Shown: in pieces, positions 1 to 12,245 of the stretch
Numbering within the stretch: position 1 is the stretch's first letter
Layout of the letters: the number at the start of each line of letters is the position of its first letter
From: Sebastes aleutianus
Taxonomy: Eukaryota > Chordata > Actinopteri > Perciformes > Sebastidae
NCBI GenBank assembly: GCA_916700875.1
Contig: CAKAKS010000062.1
Coordinates: 7,218,373-7,282,372, forward strand
DNA: 64,000 nucleotides
Direction of reading: 5' to 3'
Notes under the pieces: model-generated
What the model saw: only the letters and a program-made list of their open reading frames with translations
Told to the model about the DNA's origin: nothing
The model's database searches: none
Position numbers and translations under genes: made by a program

Positions 1-534
1 TCCCTTAGCTGTCCACTTTGATCTTTTTTACTCAAAAGCTTTTCTAAGCAAAATGTCAAACCGTTTGGCCATTTGTGTTTTACTGTCAGCATCATCAGCA
101 GAATACAGGCAGGGTCAAATCAGCACTTGCAGCATTGAGAGAATTTCTCCTTCATGCGGTCGTGCACTGATGAGGTTTAGTGAATTGTTAAGGTAACGAG
201 GCCCCTCCTCCATGCTGCAGATTTATGAAGTCATCAATAATCTATACTCAGCCCTGACCTCTCCTTGTGACCCCGCCATGTACACATAGAGTACACAATA
301 CAGTACACAACTGGCAACACCTGCTGTATTGAAGAACTAAGCTCGTCAGCCTGAATAGTTAAGTTGGCAGACATCTCAGCATCTGATACAGTTATTGTTA
401 TGGAGGGCAATAATCTGACTCTTGGCCTGATTTTGAATAAGACGATTGGCTGAGTATAAAACTGTACCATTCAAATATACGAGACAGTGCAGAGCTCAAG
501 TAATGACACCCCCATTGGAGTGCATTAAACTGTC
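1..534. other. No recognisable feature
   Basis: I see no gene, RNA or repeat that I can support here. The open frames are short and match no family I know. Confidence 0.5.
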
Positions 535-830
535 ACTTTACCTCCAGTCGCGCCAGCAGCTGGTAAACTCAGCTTAGCATAAAGACTGGAAGCAAAGGGG
601 GGAAAGTGCTAGCCCGACTCTGTCCAAAGCACCAATTTACTTGTTCTATCCCATTTGTTCAACCGTGCAAAAACCAAAGTGTTAAAATGACACGTTGCAT
701 TGTTAAGAGGCTGGTCGAGTGTCAGACTATTTCTTCAGAGTGCAGGAACTTCCTCGTCATCACCATTTGGTTGACAGGCAACCAGTGGAGACAATGCAAA
801 GTGTCATTTTTACACTTTTTTTGAACGGAT
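535..830 (+). mobile_element. Degraded partial copy of the TTAGC-AAAGACTGGAA fold-back element family
   Basis: The words cttagcataaagactggaag, ctagcc.gactctgtc and caggcaaccagtgga recur, in the same order, in the elements at 5706-6281 and 42463-43338. Only a middle part is recognisable and the terminal inverted repeats are lost. The 72-aa open frame inside is not conserved in the other copies and is not a gene. Confidence 0.6.
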
Positions 831-888
831 TAATCAAATGAGATAATTTATAACTAGTTAAGTAGTCAGCTGTTTCCCTGTTTCCTGC

Positions 889-1151
889 ATAGACTGTATA
901 TAAGAGGTGGACGTAGTCACTGTGACGTCACCCCTTGGTTTGTGGGCTGCCGTTTTGAAGCCTCGAGGTCGACATTTTGTCCGTCGCCATCTTCTTTTTT
1001 TGCAACCACAAGTGACACGAGAGGGTGGAGCTACAACCGAACACTGAATAAGACATTTTTAGGTGACCAAAATATTGCAATTAACTTTCATGAACTGAAA
1101 ACACACTGTGAAAGGGTTAAATTTGTAGAAGAAAACACGGATAACTCCCTG
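889..1151 (+). mobile_element. Partial copy of the ATAGACTGTATATAAG / GGACGTAGTCAC repeat family (here family B)
   Basis: It begins with atagactgtatataag, followed by tggacgtagtcac, and shares long blocks (tgacacgagagggtggagct, ttaactttcatgaactgaaa) with copies at 37605-38184 (+) and 60709-61316 (-). It is truncated at its right side, after the block cacggataactccctg. Coding capacity is doubtful, although one reading frame (containing NFHELKTHCE) is open both here and in the minus-strand copy. The transposon class is unknown to me. Confidence 0.75.
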
Positions 1152-1938
1152 TCGAATTATTCCTATGAATATAAAATTAAATGTTGGAATTAAGATGTCT
1201 GAAATACTGTTGAATTAATAATAATATAATAATAATTAATGATATTTACTACAACTATGGTCATATTTACTACTTTTATCCCAACTATTGTCCTAATCAC
1301 GTTAAATATCGCCATCCCTGTAATCATAGTTATTGAATCACCGGTATTGATCAATGACCCCATCGACCTTTCAGATATATACAGTATAGCGGTATTATCA
1401 GTTTATACTATTGGACAGTAAACACTTTACTGGCCCTATAAGAACAAAATCGTTCCTAGTGAGTACTGAGTGCTTGTGCACGCACACACACACATGCGCA
1501 TAACACTTCCATTAAAGAGATTTAAGTAATCTAGGGAGTGATGTGTGTCGATGAAAGACTTTTCGACGATTTTACAGTCCCACTGTGCTGAGGACTGCTT
1601 TACACACGCACAATAAACCTCTCGCTTTAATTACCCCGAGCCTTTAAAACCCACACACACACACATTTGCACTCACACATACAGCGTCTCCCCCTTCCTG
1701 TTGTGCACTTAACTGTATATAACCTGTTTACACACCAACACACACCATTGGTTATAAACTTAATTTATTATTGACAGCTGAGTGACCTCATCTTTCCAGC
1801 TCTACTGTAACCAGAGGCCTCAGGGTTCAATGACAGGTCGCCTAGAAACCCTGATGACATCACCCACCTCCGTATCTCGGCGTTGTGTGAAAGTGTGTGT
1901 GTGTGTTTTCACAGTCATGCCTGTAGGTGTCTTTACAT

Positions 1939-1970
<32 letters not shown>

Positions 1971-2999
1971 GGAAGGAGGGAGGAGGAAGGGAGAGCGAGT
2001 AAGTGAGTGATTGATTTTATTTGACACTGTGTAAGAAACATAAATAAAAAGACTGCAGGCGGGGAGACCTGTCAGCGGGAGCAGGGATAGCTGTCAGAAC
2101 TCCGGTGACTTCACCGTCGCGACTTAAATCCCTTAAATCCTGACGCACAATGCACAACTTTTAAGCTTCACTGTGCTGCTGAGTCTCCCTGTGATGTCAT
2201 GGTGCTAATTTAATGAAAAGTTAGTGATGGATGTGCCCGACTTTGAAACATAACCTGTTTGTTTTTTAATATCTAAACCAGGTTTCTGTGGGTGTAACAG
2301 CACAAGGTATAGTTAGCTCAGACTTTTGCATCACAAATTATCCAAATAACCACGACCGCCACCAGTAGATGTCAGTTTGGAGAAACCAGACGATGAAAGA
2401 TAAAGGAGAAAGTGTTGCTGTAGCACTTGTTTAGTTTACTAGAACGCCATAAACTGTCTGGTCTGTTTCATAACGCTGTCAGTTGTAACTGGAGAGATGC
2501 AATGGTCCATTTCAGAGTGATATTTTATTTATATTACCTTATTGCAGTCATTGCCAAACTGGGGAAGTGAGCCCTTTAATGGTCCATAGAGCTGTTGTAT
2601 CCATGACCAGGGGAAAAATATGGAGCACAAAGCTTAATGAATCTGATTAATTAGGGAGCTATAAACAAACGAAAGAAGGCTCTGGTGCGGGCGAGGCTGC
2701 CAAGAATCAGATTAGCAAGATTTATCAGTAAGCAAAATTGCAAAACATGTACAGTAAAGTATAAAATGGATTAAAAATAGAGAAAAATGTTGGTATATTA
2801 AACACATCAGTCTGGCCTTACAGTGACACGGGTTAAGCATCCTCCGTTTGAATCCAGCTGTGACTTCATACTGTCAGTTAAAAGCAAAAAATGCCCCCGA
2901 AAAATCTATTTATCTAAAAATCTCATAATATAAAGAGCCCATCTTGCATGACTTCAAATTAACCGTCAGTTCGGGCAACATTTAACGTCCATTCTGTTG
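1152..2999. other. Non-coding stretch with a compound microsatellite
   Basis: AT-rich to mixed sequence. It contains short CA runs (about 1483-1495 and 1650-1665) and a (TG)6(AG)10 compound microsatellite at 1939-1970 that grades into a purine-rich run to about 1995. The open frames crossing it are repeat translations. No gene seen. Confidence 0.6.
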
Positions 3000-3270
3000 A
3001 ACGCGATATCTCAGGTACGCCTGGAGGTAATTTCTTCAAATTTGGCACAACCGTCCACTTGGACCCAAGGATGAACTGATTAGAATTTGGTGGTCAAAGA
3101 CCACACAAAACACGTTTTTTTGGACATATCTCAAGAATTAAGATACTAATTATGACAAGATCACACAAATGTCTAACAGGATAAAATGATGAAGTGATGA
3201 CATTTTGGACAGACATGAATGTAAACTACAACTTGACTGGTTGGCAGAAGCATACAACTGCGAGGCGGTA
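3000..3270 (+). repeat. Dispersed repeat starting near CGCGATATCTCAGG
   Basis: The segment from cgcgatatctcagg through atttcttcaaatttggcaca, gatgaactgattagaatttgg and caaatgtctaacaggataaa to the tail gcatacaactgcgaggcggt matches, from memory, a repeat common in perch-like fish genomes. There is no second copy in this window to prove it. It carries no open frame of note. Confidence 0.45.
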
Positions 3271-3332
3271 ATACTAGTTTATTTATTTAACAATTCTTAA
3301 CAACACTGTATATTAAGTATTACGATTAAGAG

Positions 3333-3900
3333 ATGATAAACTATCATGAAGTGACAACTGTTTATTTATTGGCAGGAAACGTGCAACATATTCCACTCTC
3401 TCTCTCTCTCTTAGAGCCCCCTTACAGAGATCTGCTGAGAATACTGAGAATACACCGGCTCTGCTTTTTTACACTAACCAAACACAGCCAGCATAATGGA
3501 GAGCTCCAGAGATGACGTATTTTTGTAGGCGAGCCATGAAGTTATCATCACCCTGGGTTCCTTCGACAAAAAGCCAATGGGATTTTTCCATTGGGTTTTG
3601 GATTATTGCAGAAAATAAGCTCTGTGGCAAACAACCGTTCATGGTACGCCGGTACGGTGGCTTACACGTTTTGTTCAGCAAGATAATCTTCACAAATGAA
3701 CACCACTTTTATGATTTTTGAAGAGTAAATGCAATCGGCAGAAGTAAAAAGCTTAAGTTAGGCTTTAAACAAACTACACCACAGTCGCATGAACATGAGT
3801 ATAAACAACGAGTCTGTAAAGGCGAACAAGTCGGCGTGATGACGTTCAGTAGTCTCATTTAGCAACTTGTTAGCAACTGACACAAAAAGGCTTAAAAATT
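3333..3900. repeat. Probable dispersed repeat, class unknown
   Basis: The text around atggagagctccagagatga, tgggatttttccattgggtt and atgcaatcggcagaagtaaa resembles a repeat I associate with percomorph genomes. The overlapping open frames on both strands (60-74 aa) have no recognisable domain. Boundaries are approximate and there is no second copy in the window. Confidence 0.3.
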
Positions 3901-5705
3901 CATGAGTGGGGTATTTATTGATGTATTTTATGTCGTAGAACAAAATGTTAAAATCTCTTCAGCTTGTGTTAACCACAGACCTTATTTCAGGCATCTAACT
4001 AAAAAACCCAAGCTGCCCAAGTTGTGATTTTAGATAGACACAACAGTGTCTAGTGTGTGAGTCCATGTATTCCCATGCTGGCTGACACTTCTACATAGAT
4101 GGTGGTTCGGCTCTGTGGCTATCTCCGCTGCCGGCTTAGCGGCGGAACAACAATGCCCCCCCCCATTTCGTGTCTGTACCTTTTATACAACAGCGAGGTT
4201 GAATAACGGCACAACAGTCCCGCCTTGAACAAGCTGTGTAAAAGGGGCTTTAGAGACATGACTCAGAACTCTAGTGAAGCCATTGTAGTGGCGTGTGTTT
4301 TGCATGTTCTGCGTCATCTGATCATCTCTTTTGATCGGCCTTTTATAGAGATTCTTATAACGATGTAGAACGAAATTGGCCTATTACGATTGGTGGCCAA
4401 ACTACCAGAGACACATCAGGTTAGAAGGTCAGAACAAAATGTTTGAGATGTGGTCATAAGCAGGGCGATTAAAGAAAAGACAGTCATTGTGGATAATATA
4501 TTAAGACTGTAATGATGACTTTATATGGACTAACAACTATGAAAGTCAAAAATGTATCAGATGTAACCATGGCAATGTGCTGCAATCAGCCCCAGGTGGG
4601 GGTTTTTTTCTACATCTCCAGACACAATGGAGTCCACAGGACAAGCAGCAGCCACGCATCACTTTTCTGAATTCTGCTCAGCGGAGCTCGTCATGTCAAA
4701 AAAGGCTGATAGTGTCACAGGAGTGGGCCGTTTGAATGGCAGAGATTTGTTTTCCATTGTGGCCGTGTGCAGTGAGGTGTTGCCTCCAGTCTGTCTCCTT
4801 TCATTCACTCACACAGTAAATACATTGTGAACACAATAGCGCACACAAACACACCGTGGATAAAAGGAAAACACTCTGGGCCAGGGGATTTACGCGTGAG
4901 TATTGAGTTGTGTTTACACATGATTGTGCATTTTTTTACCGTGTGAATGAATTGTGTGTGTGCAGGTGTGTGTGTGTGATTTCAAGGAGCATTGTATCAG
5001 AGCAGACTGAAGGCTACTCCCAGCTGAGAAAGATGCACTTTGCGGATACTAAAGCTGCCGTTAATGCCGCCACCCTTTGTCTGGCGCAGCTTGGGGCTTG
5101 ACTCACCTTCTCACTCACTTTTGTGAAGCGTCTTTAGAGGCTTTTTGTAGTATCACTTGTTATTTTGCTTCAATTTAATGGCCTTTTTTTTGGGTGTCAT
5201 TGAGTGGAATATAAGGCTCTGAAGGCTCAAGGACCACCAGCAGGCAACATGACTCAGATCCCAGCGGCAGTGCCTCAGGCTTGGATGGGCATCCACTAAA
5301 CTCAGCTGGTAGTATACAGTGGATGGTTTGAAGGAAGCACGCAATCGTTTCCCTGTTGCTGCACCAGTGATTTGTACTGGTTGGTCAGCGTGTCTGTACA
5401 GTGGCGGGGTTGGGATAGAGGGCCTGAGGGAGATAGTGTGAACTTGAATATCGTGTCCTGGTGAACGTCCTTGTTGTCCTGAGAAAATACATAATAGAGT
5501 TATTATCGCTGCGCTTATTTCTCATAATATATTAAAGTGGCTGCACACCAGAATCTCCTCAGGGCTGAACTGTAGAGGACACTCATGTTTTTATCTCCCG
5601 TTTCCATTTTTCAAGTGTAGACACAATTCATTTTGGAGGGAAATTAATGGTCTTGAATTTATTTTACCTATACAGCTTTTGCAACCTAAAATGTGGCATT
5701 CTCAT
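3901..5705. other. No recognisable gene
   Basis: Non-coding sequence with a C10 tract near 4155 and a short GT-rich area around 4945-4978. I see no splice-bounded conserved frame. The 63-67 aa open frames show no family resemblance. Confidence 0.5.
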
Positions 5706-6281
5706 TTAAAGGAATTAGTATTTTGGGAAATACGCTTATTCGCTCTCTTGCTGAGAGTCAGATGAGAAGATTGATACCGCTCTGCCAGCGGTCAGTTAGC
5801 ATAGCTTAGCACAAAGACTGGAAACAGGGGGAACAGCTAGCCTGGCTCTGTCTTAAGATAACAAAATCCGCCTACCAGCACCTTTAATACTCGCTAATTA
5901 ACACTGCTGGTTGCCTGGCAACCTCACAGAGAGAACCAGACTATAGGAAGTCACTGCACCTAATCAAGAAATAGTCTGGCACATTACCCTCTGCATTTTT
6001 ACACTTTGGTTTTGGTACAGATTAAACCCACAAGATATAACATTAATTAATGAGCTTTAGAGGTGCTGGTAGAGGATTATGTCATCTTTTTACAGAGCCA
6101 GACGGGCTGTTTCCCCCTGCTTCCAGACTCTGTGCTAAGCTAAGCTAAACTAAGCTAATCAGGTGGTGGGTGTAGCTTCATTACCATTCAGACGTGTGTG
6201 GTAGCAATCTTCTCATCTGTGTCTCTCGGCAAGAAAGCAATTACTGTAAGCGCATTTCAAAATGTCAAACTATTCTTTTAA
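5706..6281 (+). mobile_element. Complete fold-back element with long inverted repeats and TTAA flanks
   Basis: The left edge reads TTAA then AGGAAT and the right edge reads as the complement ATTCTT then TTAA. The two arms are about 200 nt each and complementary. Left words such as ttgctgagagtcagatgaga, gctagcctggctctgt and cctaccagcacctttaa reappear in reverse complement in the right arm (for example gagagacacagatgagaag and tctaccagcacctctaaag). The arms are clearly diverged. No transposase frame is present, so it is non-autonomous. Relatives lie at 535-830 and 42463-43338. Confidence 0.8.
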
Positions 6282-6676
6282 AATACTAAACGGGGAAATT
6301 AATCTTTAGCCTCATCTCATACCTCGCCCTATATCCGTCTCCTGACCTCTAAAGTTCATTGTATGTCCCTGTTTTTCAAACATTTTGAGACATTTGACAA
6401 TTTTAAATAGATTGTTTGCGTCATACCTCAGTGACTACATTTACATGCACTCATTCTAAGCTGTTTACATGGCTAGTGAAAATGAATATCCCACTAATAT
6501 TTATGTTTACATGCAGCCGTGAAACTCTGATCATAATGTTTAAAAGTAGGTGTGTTATTAGGTGTGTCTGCTATAAAGAAATAACAGAACCGTAGAACGA
6601 CGTGATTGACCAATCAGAATCGAGTATACAACAAAGCCGTGTAATAACGATATATAAAGTATACAAGTTTAACTAT

Positions 6677-7082
6677 TAGGGTTGTCAAAGTTAACGCGAT
6701 AATAACGCGTTAACGCAAATTCGTTTTAACGCTACCAATTTCTTTAACATATTAATTCAACTTGTGATTTTTAGGTTGTAGAGGGCTCAGTTTTAAAGCT
6801 AGAGTGAAGATACTGGTATGATTTGAAACTAGAAAACCTAAAGAATCCACAACCATGTTTCTGGATAATGATTGTTATTGTTTTGTATTAATTGATTTCT
6901 AATATAGATATATACATACTTTTGCATAGAGCAAGCATATTTGCCCACTCCCATGTTGATAAGAGTATTATATATTTGACAAATTTCCCTTTAAGGTACA
7001 TTTTGAACAGATAAAAAATGTGCGATTAATTGCGATTGCCTATGAACAATCATGCGATTAAATATTTTAATTGACAGCCCTG
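6677..7082 (+). mobile_element. Non-autonomous hAT-like element with 8-bp target duplication
   Basis: The ends are TAGGGTTGTCAA and, inverted, TTGACAGCCCTG, so the terminal inverted repeats differ at 2 of 12 positions. The 8 bp just outside are TTAACTAT (6669-6676) and ATAACTAT (7083-7090), a 7/8 match that fits the 8-bp duplication made by hAT transposases. The interior shows the motif ttaacgcgataataacgcgt and gcgattaattgcgattg. At about 406 bp with no frame, it is an internally deleted, immobile copy. Confidence 0.85.
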
Positions 7083-7596
7083 ATAACTATATTAGTACAC
7101 GAGCATGTATGGCGATGGAAATTGCAATTATAAAACAAGAATACATTTAGTAAATCCCCCAAGGTTTGAAATTAGCCAAACAATACTAGCAATGAGTCAA
7201 ACTATGTCCATATGAAATGTTTTTAGTAGTAGTTTATAGTAGAAATATTCTTTGAGAAAAACACACCACCACCCTGATTTACATTTTTAATATCGAGTAC
7301 CACGATACAATGAGATGTGAACCCAGATGGTTCACGTGAGCAAAAAGCAAATGAACACCAAGACCGTTTGATCCGTGTCTTTCCAGCGCCGCTACATCCC
7401 CCCTCTCTGTCGGAGAAATACGATCCTGCGCTGTGCTCTGAATCACAATCACTATATTTAACAGAGTACATTAATATGTTGAAGGAAATTGTGCTAACAG
7501 TTTTGGGAGCCAGACAGGAAGAACATGAGCAATAAATTAAAACCACAAGCAATATATGAAAGTACAGTTTCTGCTCTCTGGATGGCAACAACCACC

Positions 7597-7629
<33 letters not shown>

Positions 7630-8099
7630 TCAGTCTCACACACCTGTCAGAGAGCTGTGTTTACCCACAGCGTGGTCTCCCTGAAGGAGTGTTTTTCCTG
7701 GTAATTGGACCTGACCGTCAGTTGTCCCGCAGTCCTGCCTCTGTCTGTGTCGGCGCACATGACAGTTTCTGCTTCCCTCGTTTGGTTGCCGTCTCGCACA
7801 TTACATGACTCACACTCATTTGATGACTTCATCTTATTAGTTCATCTAAATTCGTCTTATTCGCTAAGTATGCCGTCTTTGATATCTTGTTCTTACTGCT
7901 GCACTCTGATAAGAGGTAATTTAAACATGTTCAGACAGTCAAATTGAAATATTTGAGAAGTTACTGGCACAAAACTTTACATACTTCACATACTTTTTGA
8001 TCATTGTCTTAAATAGCATAATGTGATACAGTAAACCCCTCCCCTCAAGTGGTTTAAAATGACTGCCAGGAACTGTTTCCACTCAGTATCTCACCCTGT
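7083..8099. repeat. Non-coding stretch with an (ACCC)n(CA)n microsatellite at 7591-7629
   Basis: A run of ACCC units passes into about 13 CA units. The 138-aa minus-strand frame over this area begins inside the microsatellite and is not coding. Nothing else supportable was seen. Confidence 0.7.
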
Positions 8100-8290
8100 T
8101 GTCTGTAAAACCCTTCCTTCACCCTCCACTACTCTTCACTCCCCACCTCCTCTGACTCATCCTCTTTTCGCTGACCACAAGTCGTCCCACTTCTCGTCTC
8201 GACAGTCCTCCTGACACTTGGCACCCGCCTGTTTCCCCCTCATTCCCTCCCTTCCCTCCCCCCTTCTCTTCCCTCTATCCCTCTTTCCAG
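8100..8290 (+). repeat. Pyrimidine-rich tract
   Basis: About 190 nt of mostly C and T, densest in the Tccctccctt-like runs at 8240-8290 and ending ctctttccag. It looks like a strong polypyrimidine tract plus AG, but no convincing donor or conserved frame follows, so I do not call an exon. Confidence 0.6.
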
Positions 8291-9754
8291 GATCATCAGT
8301 TGTCAAGCGTTGCACTGACACATTCCTATCTGCTCAAATGTTTGTCGCTCTGCTCTGGTGTCTACCCTATCTTGTTTTCTCTACATGATCACTTCCTCGG
8401 ATATGTTTCAATTCTGTATTACTTTTTTTTTATCAGCACATGTGCTCACCCGGGCCCGTCCTCCTCCAGGATTAGTTCCACAAACTGTGCAACTGTTAGG
8501 CTTATGATTAAAGCACCATTAACAAAAAGTTGCATGGTGTTAGCTGTTCTTTATCACAATGTAGATGATTTACTTATCAGTTGTAGCCTGGTTGGTAATA
8601 TGTTTGCTCGAGATTTTACACTGATCATTTTTGTTCCTACTTGTCTTAATTAGCAGTACAAACAATGCGTAGTGGGTGGAGTTGTATTTAGTGTTGTGGG
8701 CAAAGTGTTGTATGCGTTAATTGAACTCCTAAACCTACGGTGGCCCTGAGGGTCAACACACAACATTTCACAAAACACCACAAAATTTCTCAAAACAACA
8801 TTTCACAGAACACGACATTTCAAAAAAGTAAGACATTTCAGTCATCTAAATGCTATCAGCTGACTGTAGTAATGGAGTGGTGTGGAGCAGCTATTTTCCG
8901 AAGTCTCCATGTTGTATCTCATACATCATGAGCAACGGATACAAAGTGACATGAATCTTCAGCTCGATTTGATCGCTGGAGTGGTTTTTCCGTCTTCTGG
9001 CCACAAACAGTCAGTGCAGTAGTTCACTGATTGATGTTTGGTGAGGCCACAAGCAGCGACTGCGTGTGACAGCTCAGACAGACTGATAACCAGACTGCCA
9101 GTTTCTCATTTTCCTCCAGACTGACTCCTTTTTTTGTTTTTGTCTCTTTGCATTCATACAACTTGAATTAACCACTGAAGTTGAAACAGTGTTATTGGCC
9201 AATTTAACAGCAGGGCCGAGGGGAGAACAGTTGAATGTTAGCCTTTTGTCTAACACTGGCACATTTACAATGATGTTGATCAATGTGCATTGTCCCTGAG
9301 AATAAATCAATCAAACCGTTTTACTCAAACAAATGTCCTCACATCCATTCACAGCACCTGTGAATGTGCTTTAGTTTGACTCTTTGCCTTTGTTGGCATC
9401 ATAAAATGCAACTGAACTGCAGCTTTCGACACATTTACTTTGAAAACTGGTATTTTTTGGTCCACTAACACCTTCATAACATTTGTTCTATATATTAATA
9501 ATGACATTCTTATCTTAACATTTTATATTTTTCAGTTTTCATGGAGATAAGGGTGAGCTTGTGATACAATTTTTATTGATTTGATAGGATATTATTGGCA
9601 TTTTACTACAAAAGCTGTTAGAAAAACTATTTTAAAAGATTTTAAAAAAGAGTTTTTGTATGTTTTGAAGAAAATAAATACGTTTTTTTTGGTCTTTCAG
9701 TTAAACTTTGTTTAAAGTATCACGAGAATGAATCAGTGAGAGTGAATCAAAGCT
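8291..9754. other. No recognisable gene; short degenerate tandem array
   Basis: A short degenerate array of cattt-cacaaaacacc-like units lies at about 8755-8845. The 117-aa plus-strand frame (8300-8653) has no domain I recognise and no splice support. AT-rich sequence follows. Confidence 0.45.
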
Positions 9755-10050
9755 AATTATGAGCTGATTGTAGGATTATTTTCATTGCCGATTTATCTCT
9801 CAATGTTGAAAAATGTCCCAGAAGTGTCCCAAAGCCCAAGATGACGTCCTCAAATGTCTTGTTTTGTCAACAACTCAAAGATATTCATAGAAGAGTAAAG
9901 AAACCAGAAAGTATTCACATTTAAGAAGCTGGAATCAGAGAATTTTATCTTTTTTTGTTGCAAAATTACTCAAACCGATTAATCGATTATCAAAATAGTT
10001 GCAGATTAATTTAATAGTTGACAACTAATCAATTAATCGTTGCTGCTCTA
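9755..10050 (+). repeat. Dispersed repeat ending in GATTAATCG / GCTGCTCTA sequence
   Basis: The right part carries accgattaatcgattatcaa, ttgacaactaatcaattaat and the end gttgctgctcta. This pattern of repeated ATTAATCG resembles fish hAT-type non-autonomous repeats known to me. The left boundary is not resolved and no target duplication could be found. Confidence 0.5.
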
Positions 10051-10710
10051 ATTGTATTGTTACACCTCTAAAGGCTTGTACATGGTTATACAGTAAGTAC
10101 ACTTTGTTCCATAGCTATTAGCCCAACTGTGAAATAAAGCCGATTTGGATGCTCACACTCAAAGCCACACTCTCTCTGCAGCCCTTTAGAATTAGCCAGA
10201 GTGGTTTGGTTATTTTTTTTTATCTCCCTATCAAATAAATGTCAGCTGTCTAGGGAAATAATTTATTTCTGTTCTGGTAAATGTTCCATCTGAAATTATT
10301 TACTGTGTATGGGTCAACTCTGGTGTCCCGGGGTGATTTTTACTGCCATCTGGATTGACGTCTGCTGTTGCGCAGAATTAGCGACTGACGCACCAATTGG
10401 ATTACAAGAGCTGCATAACCAGCAGCATGGTAGAGCACCATCAGTCCGTAGATTAGATTAGACCATTAATGATCCTCGTGGAAATAATGGGCTTTGCAGC
10501 AAATATAACTACAAGGAAGGAAATTAACAATGGAATATACAGTCAGTCTATGAGGTACATCTGGCAAAAATACATACCTGTACATTCTAATAGAACAACA
10601 CTATTATAAACTACAGTATATATGTCACGCAGGATTGGTTGAAAAAGAGTTCTGCTGTATGATATAAAAAAAAAAAGTTAAATTATCAACTTCCTCTGGC
10701 AATACCACTC

Positions 10711-11229
10711 TAGGGATGGGAATCACCAGGGGGCCCACAATACGATATTATCACGATACTTAAGTCAGGATACGATCTTATTGCAATTTTAAACATTTTG
10801 TGATATGAAATGTTGCGATTTATTACCTTTTTTAACTGCAGATTATTCAGTTTGTCAACATCCGTTTTATCTAATAAGATACAGTTGTCACTCTGTTCAT
10901 CTCAGAGTTTTCATTCACATATCTTGAGGTCAGAGGTCAAGGGACCGCTTTGAAAATGACCATTTTCCTCGCCAAAATTTAGTGTAAGTTTGGAGTGTTA
11001 TTGGTGATTCCTTAGATTTTCTATGTTTAATATGGTACCAGTATCTTCACTTTAGCTTTAAAACTGAGCCTGCTACAACCTCTGAAAGACAGAATCACGG
11101 GCCGTCGGATTGTTAAGAGGTTAATAGTTTATATAATAAAAGATCGATATTTTATGTCCGTATATCGATACAATATTGCCACGCAAAATATTGTGATACT
11201 ATGTTGTGTTGATTTTTCCCCCACCCCTA
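10711..11229 (+). mobile_element. Non-autonomous element, hAT-like, sister of 51511-52551
   Basis: The ends are tagggatgggaatcacc on the left and ccacccctaa on the right, short and imperfect inverted repeats. The interior (tacgatattatcacgatact, ttgccacgcaaaatattg) is shared over most of its length with 51511-52551. The candidate 8-bp flanks TACCACTC and ACCAACAC do not match well, so the target duplication has decayed or the edge is off by a few bases. No coding frame. Confidence 0.7.
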
Positions 11230-11912
11230 ACCAACACAGTCCAGAAGTGGTTGCTGGCCACATTGTCATTTACTAAATCATAGTCAACTATGTTGTCCAT
11301 AATTATAATATGACATTTGTCATTAACCTTCATCCAAAGAAATGTATGGTATCACAAGTGCATATTTAACACATTTGTGTGGTCCCAGTGGTTTAACTCT
11401 GAGCTGTGGCTTTGAGAGCAAGTAGTTGTCACAAACTGATGAGCTAAAGACTGTGAGGTCTGAAGGGTCACTCTCTCGTAGCAGAAACATCTTCTGAGGT
11501 TCAGAGACTCAAACCAGCTGACATCAGTGCAGCGAGCTTCATTAAGTTCCCCCCCATCCCCCCACCTCCTCCATCCAGCCTGTCTAGGAATCCCCTTTGA
11601 TCTGTGGTATGACAGCAGCTGCACCGTGCAGCTTCCCAGAAGCCCGTATATCAACTGACAAGTGCTCTTTCTCTCTCACTAAACACACACACACACACAT
11701 CTCAAAGGAATGCAGCACGTTTTAGGGAGACCAGCCTGTTGGTCAGTTTACAGCGTAAGCGATGAGAACATAAATAACAGTGGAAGTGCATACAAAGTCA
11801 GTGGAAAGCTTGGGACGGACATGGATTGGTATTATGTTGAAGAACGGTGATGTCAGGGAGATTTATTACCTGTTTATCTTTGTCCATGTCTAGCTTACAC
11901 TCCGCGATGCAT
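11230..11912. other. No recognisable feature
   Basis: Short CA run at about 11683-11698. The 100-aa minus-strand frame matches no family I know. Confidence 0.45.
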
Positions 11913-12066
11913 GGGGCGCCTCTGTGGCTCAGGTGGTAGAGCGGGTTGTGCATTAGTGGTTGGGATGATGCTTTTGAAGTGTCCTTGAGTAAGATGCTGA
12001 ATCCCAGAAGTGCTTTGTTCTGCTCTCAGGTTAAAAGTGCCATATGAGTGAGGACATTCAGTGCGT
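11913..12066 (+). mobile_element. 5' fragment of a tRNA-derived SINE
   Basis: gcgcctctgtggctcaggtg followed by gtagagcggg resembles an internal Pol III A box (TGGCTCAGGTGG). The stretch gaagtgtccttgagtaagatgctgaa is the body sequence also present in the SINE at 48519-48804 (gaagtgttctttggcaagatactgaa). The B box and the 3' tail are missing or degraded. Confidence 0.6.
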
Positions 12067-12245
12067 GAGAGAGAGCTGGTTCTGGATGATACTATATCGA
12101 AGGTCTGTGTTTGCGGCTCTGTCCTGATGTGTAGAGGTTGACGCTTCAACAACCACACCCGAGTCGTTACCCGAGATAACGTTACGTTTGCAAAACACAT
12201 CACTTAGTTGTCATTGTAAAAGCCCTTTTTCTTGCAAGGTTAAAC

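Noticed and set aside
1239..1421. 60-aa hydrophobic frame that could pass for a small membrane protein
   Set aside because: Low-complexity AT-rich DNA gives I/V/T-rich frames by chance; no start context or neighbours.
8280..8653. Possible exon after the pyrimidine tract and CAG at 8290
   Set aside because: A good acceptor-like signal, but no donor and no recognisable protein in the 117-aa frame.
11913..12066. Functional tRNA gene
   Set aside because: Only an A-box-like part is present and no cloverleaf can be formed; the downstream body is SINE sequence.
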